Source of the DNA: an uncultured Clostridia bacterium
Lineage (GTDB): Bacteria > Bacillota > Clostridia > Christensenellales > Borkfalkiaceae
DNA: 23,100 bases
NCBI GenBank assembly: GCA_946628865.1
Contig: CAMOXE010000096.1
Span: 1 to 23,100, forward strand
Direction: 5' to 3'
Positions within the stretch are counted from its first letter, which is position 1. Each line of letters starts with the position of its first letter. Below are positions 22,348 to 23,100 of the stretch, one piece after another. The notes under the pieces were generated by a model, which saw only the letters and a program-made list of their open reading frames with translations, was not told the origin of the DNA and ran no database searches. The position numbers and the translations under genes are program-made.

Positions 22348-23100
22348 TCAGTTCCTGTTGGAGTGTATGGGCGCAGGGATTCTGCCGCCGCGAGAGATAA
22401 ACTTTTCCGCGGAGTAAGGATTTACATTCATCACGGGCGCGCCGCCGAGCAGTCCTCCGAACTCCACCATATCGCCGACCTTCTTACCGATTGCCGGTAT
22501 AAGCCTTACGGCGGTGGTCTTGTTGTTTACCACGCCTATGGCGCACTCGTCCGCGATTATCGCGGATATGGTAGAGGCGGGAGTATCGCCGGGAATCGCT
22601 ATCATATCCAGCCCCACGCTGCATACGCACGTCATTGCCTCTAATTTTTCGAGACAAAGCGCGCCGCGTTCCGCCGCGGATATCATGCCGAGGTCCTCGC
22701 TGACGGGAATAAACGCGCCGCTAAGTCCCCCTATATGGTTGGAAGCCATAACACCGCCCTTTTTTACGGCGTCGTTTAATAGCGCGAGCGCGGCGGTAGT
22801 GCCGTGGCAACCGACGCTTTCAAGCCCCATCGCCTCCAAAACGTAGGCTACGCTGTCGCCGACGGTAGGCGTGGGCGCGAGCGAAAGATCTATTATTCCG
22901 AATTTGCAACCGAGACGCTTTGCCGCCTCGTTCGCAATAAGCATCCCCGCGCGGGTTATCTTAAACGCCGTGCGTTTGACGGTCTCGGCTACTTGCGTCA
23001 AATCCGCCGCGTACCCGCCGTTTATGCTTTTTATCGCCTGTTCCACCACTCCCGGACCGGACACGCCGACGTTTACGGAGCATTCGCCCTCGCCGCCGCA
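22348..23100 (-). CDS. UPF0210/DUF711 (PFL-family) protein (partial, N-terminus outside window)
   Basis: The frame is open to the window edge; about 250 C-terminal residues of a usual 450 are visible. Family segments include SVNVGVSGPGVVEQAI, IIDLSLAPTPTVGDSVAYVLE, LESVGCHGTTAALALLNDAV, KKGGVMASNHIGGLSGAFIPVSED and GGLLGGAPVMNVNPYS. Members are annotated UPF0210 and often stand beside an ACT-domain UPF0237 protein; their function is not established. It converges on the orphan TPP riboswitch, with its stop 94 bases from that riboswitch's terminator, so readthrough from the riboswitch would be antisense to this gene. The ribosome site and start cannot be seen here. Confidence 0.93.
   Translation of the reverse strand, partial: CGGEGECSVNVGVSGPGVVEQAIKSINGGYAADLTQVAETVKRTAFKITRAGMLIANEAAKRLGCKFGIIDLSLAPTPTVGDSVAYVLEAMGLESVGCHGTTAALALLNDAVKKGGVMASNHIGGLSGAFIPVSEDLGMISAAERGALCLEKLEAMTCVCSVGLDMIAIPGDTPASTISAIIADECAIGVVNNKTTAVRLIPAIGKKVGDMVEFGGLLGGAPVMNVNPYSAEKFISRGGRIPAPIHSNRN

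Noticed and set aside
22191..22400. 69-residue plus-strand frame after the TPP riboswitch, considered as its controlled gene
   Set aside because: It starts inside the aptamer, runs through the terminator and into the UPF0210 gene, and shows no protein-like pattern.

Overview
The window looks like chromosomal DNA of a Gram-positive, anaerobic clostridium-like bacterium (Firmicutes/Clostridia). The signs are a T-box-controlled isoleucyl-tRNA synthetase, a nine-gene V/A-type ATPase operon in the Enterococcus ntp order, FeoA/FeoB iron uptake, a serpin lipoprotein of the kind found in gut commensals, GGAGG-type ribosome binding sites and TTGACA/TATAAT promoters. The exact lineage cannot be fixed from this sequence; a gut Christensenellales-like genome is a guess. 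I see no insertion sequences, CRISPR arrays, rRNA or tRNA genes.

Layout. Positions 1-4.1 kb (minus): a SAM-dependent methyltransferase cut by the window edge, translationally coupled behind a type-2-like ileS with a complete Ile T-box leader and its own promoter. 4.2-5.2 kb (minus): a two-gene unit of a possible LURP/Tubby-like protein and a DUF3592 membrane protein. 5.4-5.8 kb (plus): a small AT-rich membrane protein. 5.8-14.4 kb (minus): V-type ATPase subunits H/G-I-K-E-C-F-A-B-D, overlapping or tightly spaced; the K subunit keeps every known sodium ligand. 14.4-16.5 kb (plus): a CNNM/CBS/CorC transporter-like protein and a patatin phospholipase.

16.5-17.06 kb (plus): a strong promoter whose predicted transcript begins at a 12-bp closing helix of a rod-shaped RNA. 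This is followed by an overlapping antiterminator/terminator pair and a tiny lipoprotein gene that needs a -1 frameshift at an A7 tract. I do not recognise this RNA, and it is the best candidate for something undescribed. 17.07-20.08 kb (minus): a decayed aldose 1-epimerase, MntP, a serpin lipoprotein and an RluA pseudouridine synthase, apparently one operon read from a leaderless-type promoter inside the end of feoB. 20.08-22.03 kb (minus): feoB and feoA. 22.03-22.35 kb (plus): a TPP riboswitch with promoter and terminator but no gene behind it. 22.35 kb to the end (minus): the C-terminal half of a UPF0210/DUF711 protein.

How it fits together. The ATPase operon is predicted to pump or use sodium. 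The feo and mntP genes handle Fe(II) and Mn(II). The serpin is predicted to guard the cell surface against serine proteases. Two regulatory RNAs are well supported by conserved motifs (Ile T-box, TPP), and a third is a structural prediction only.
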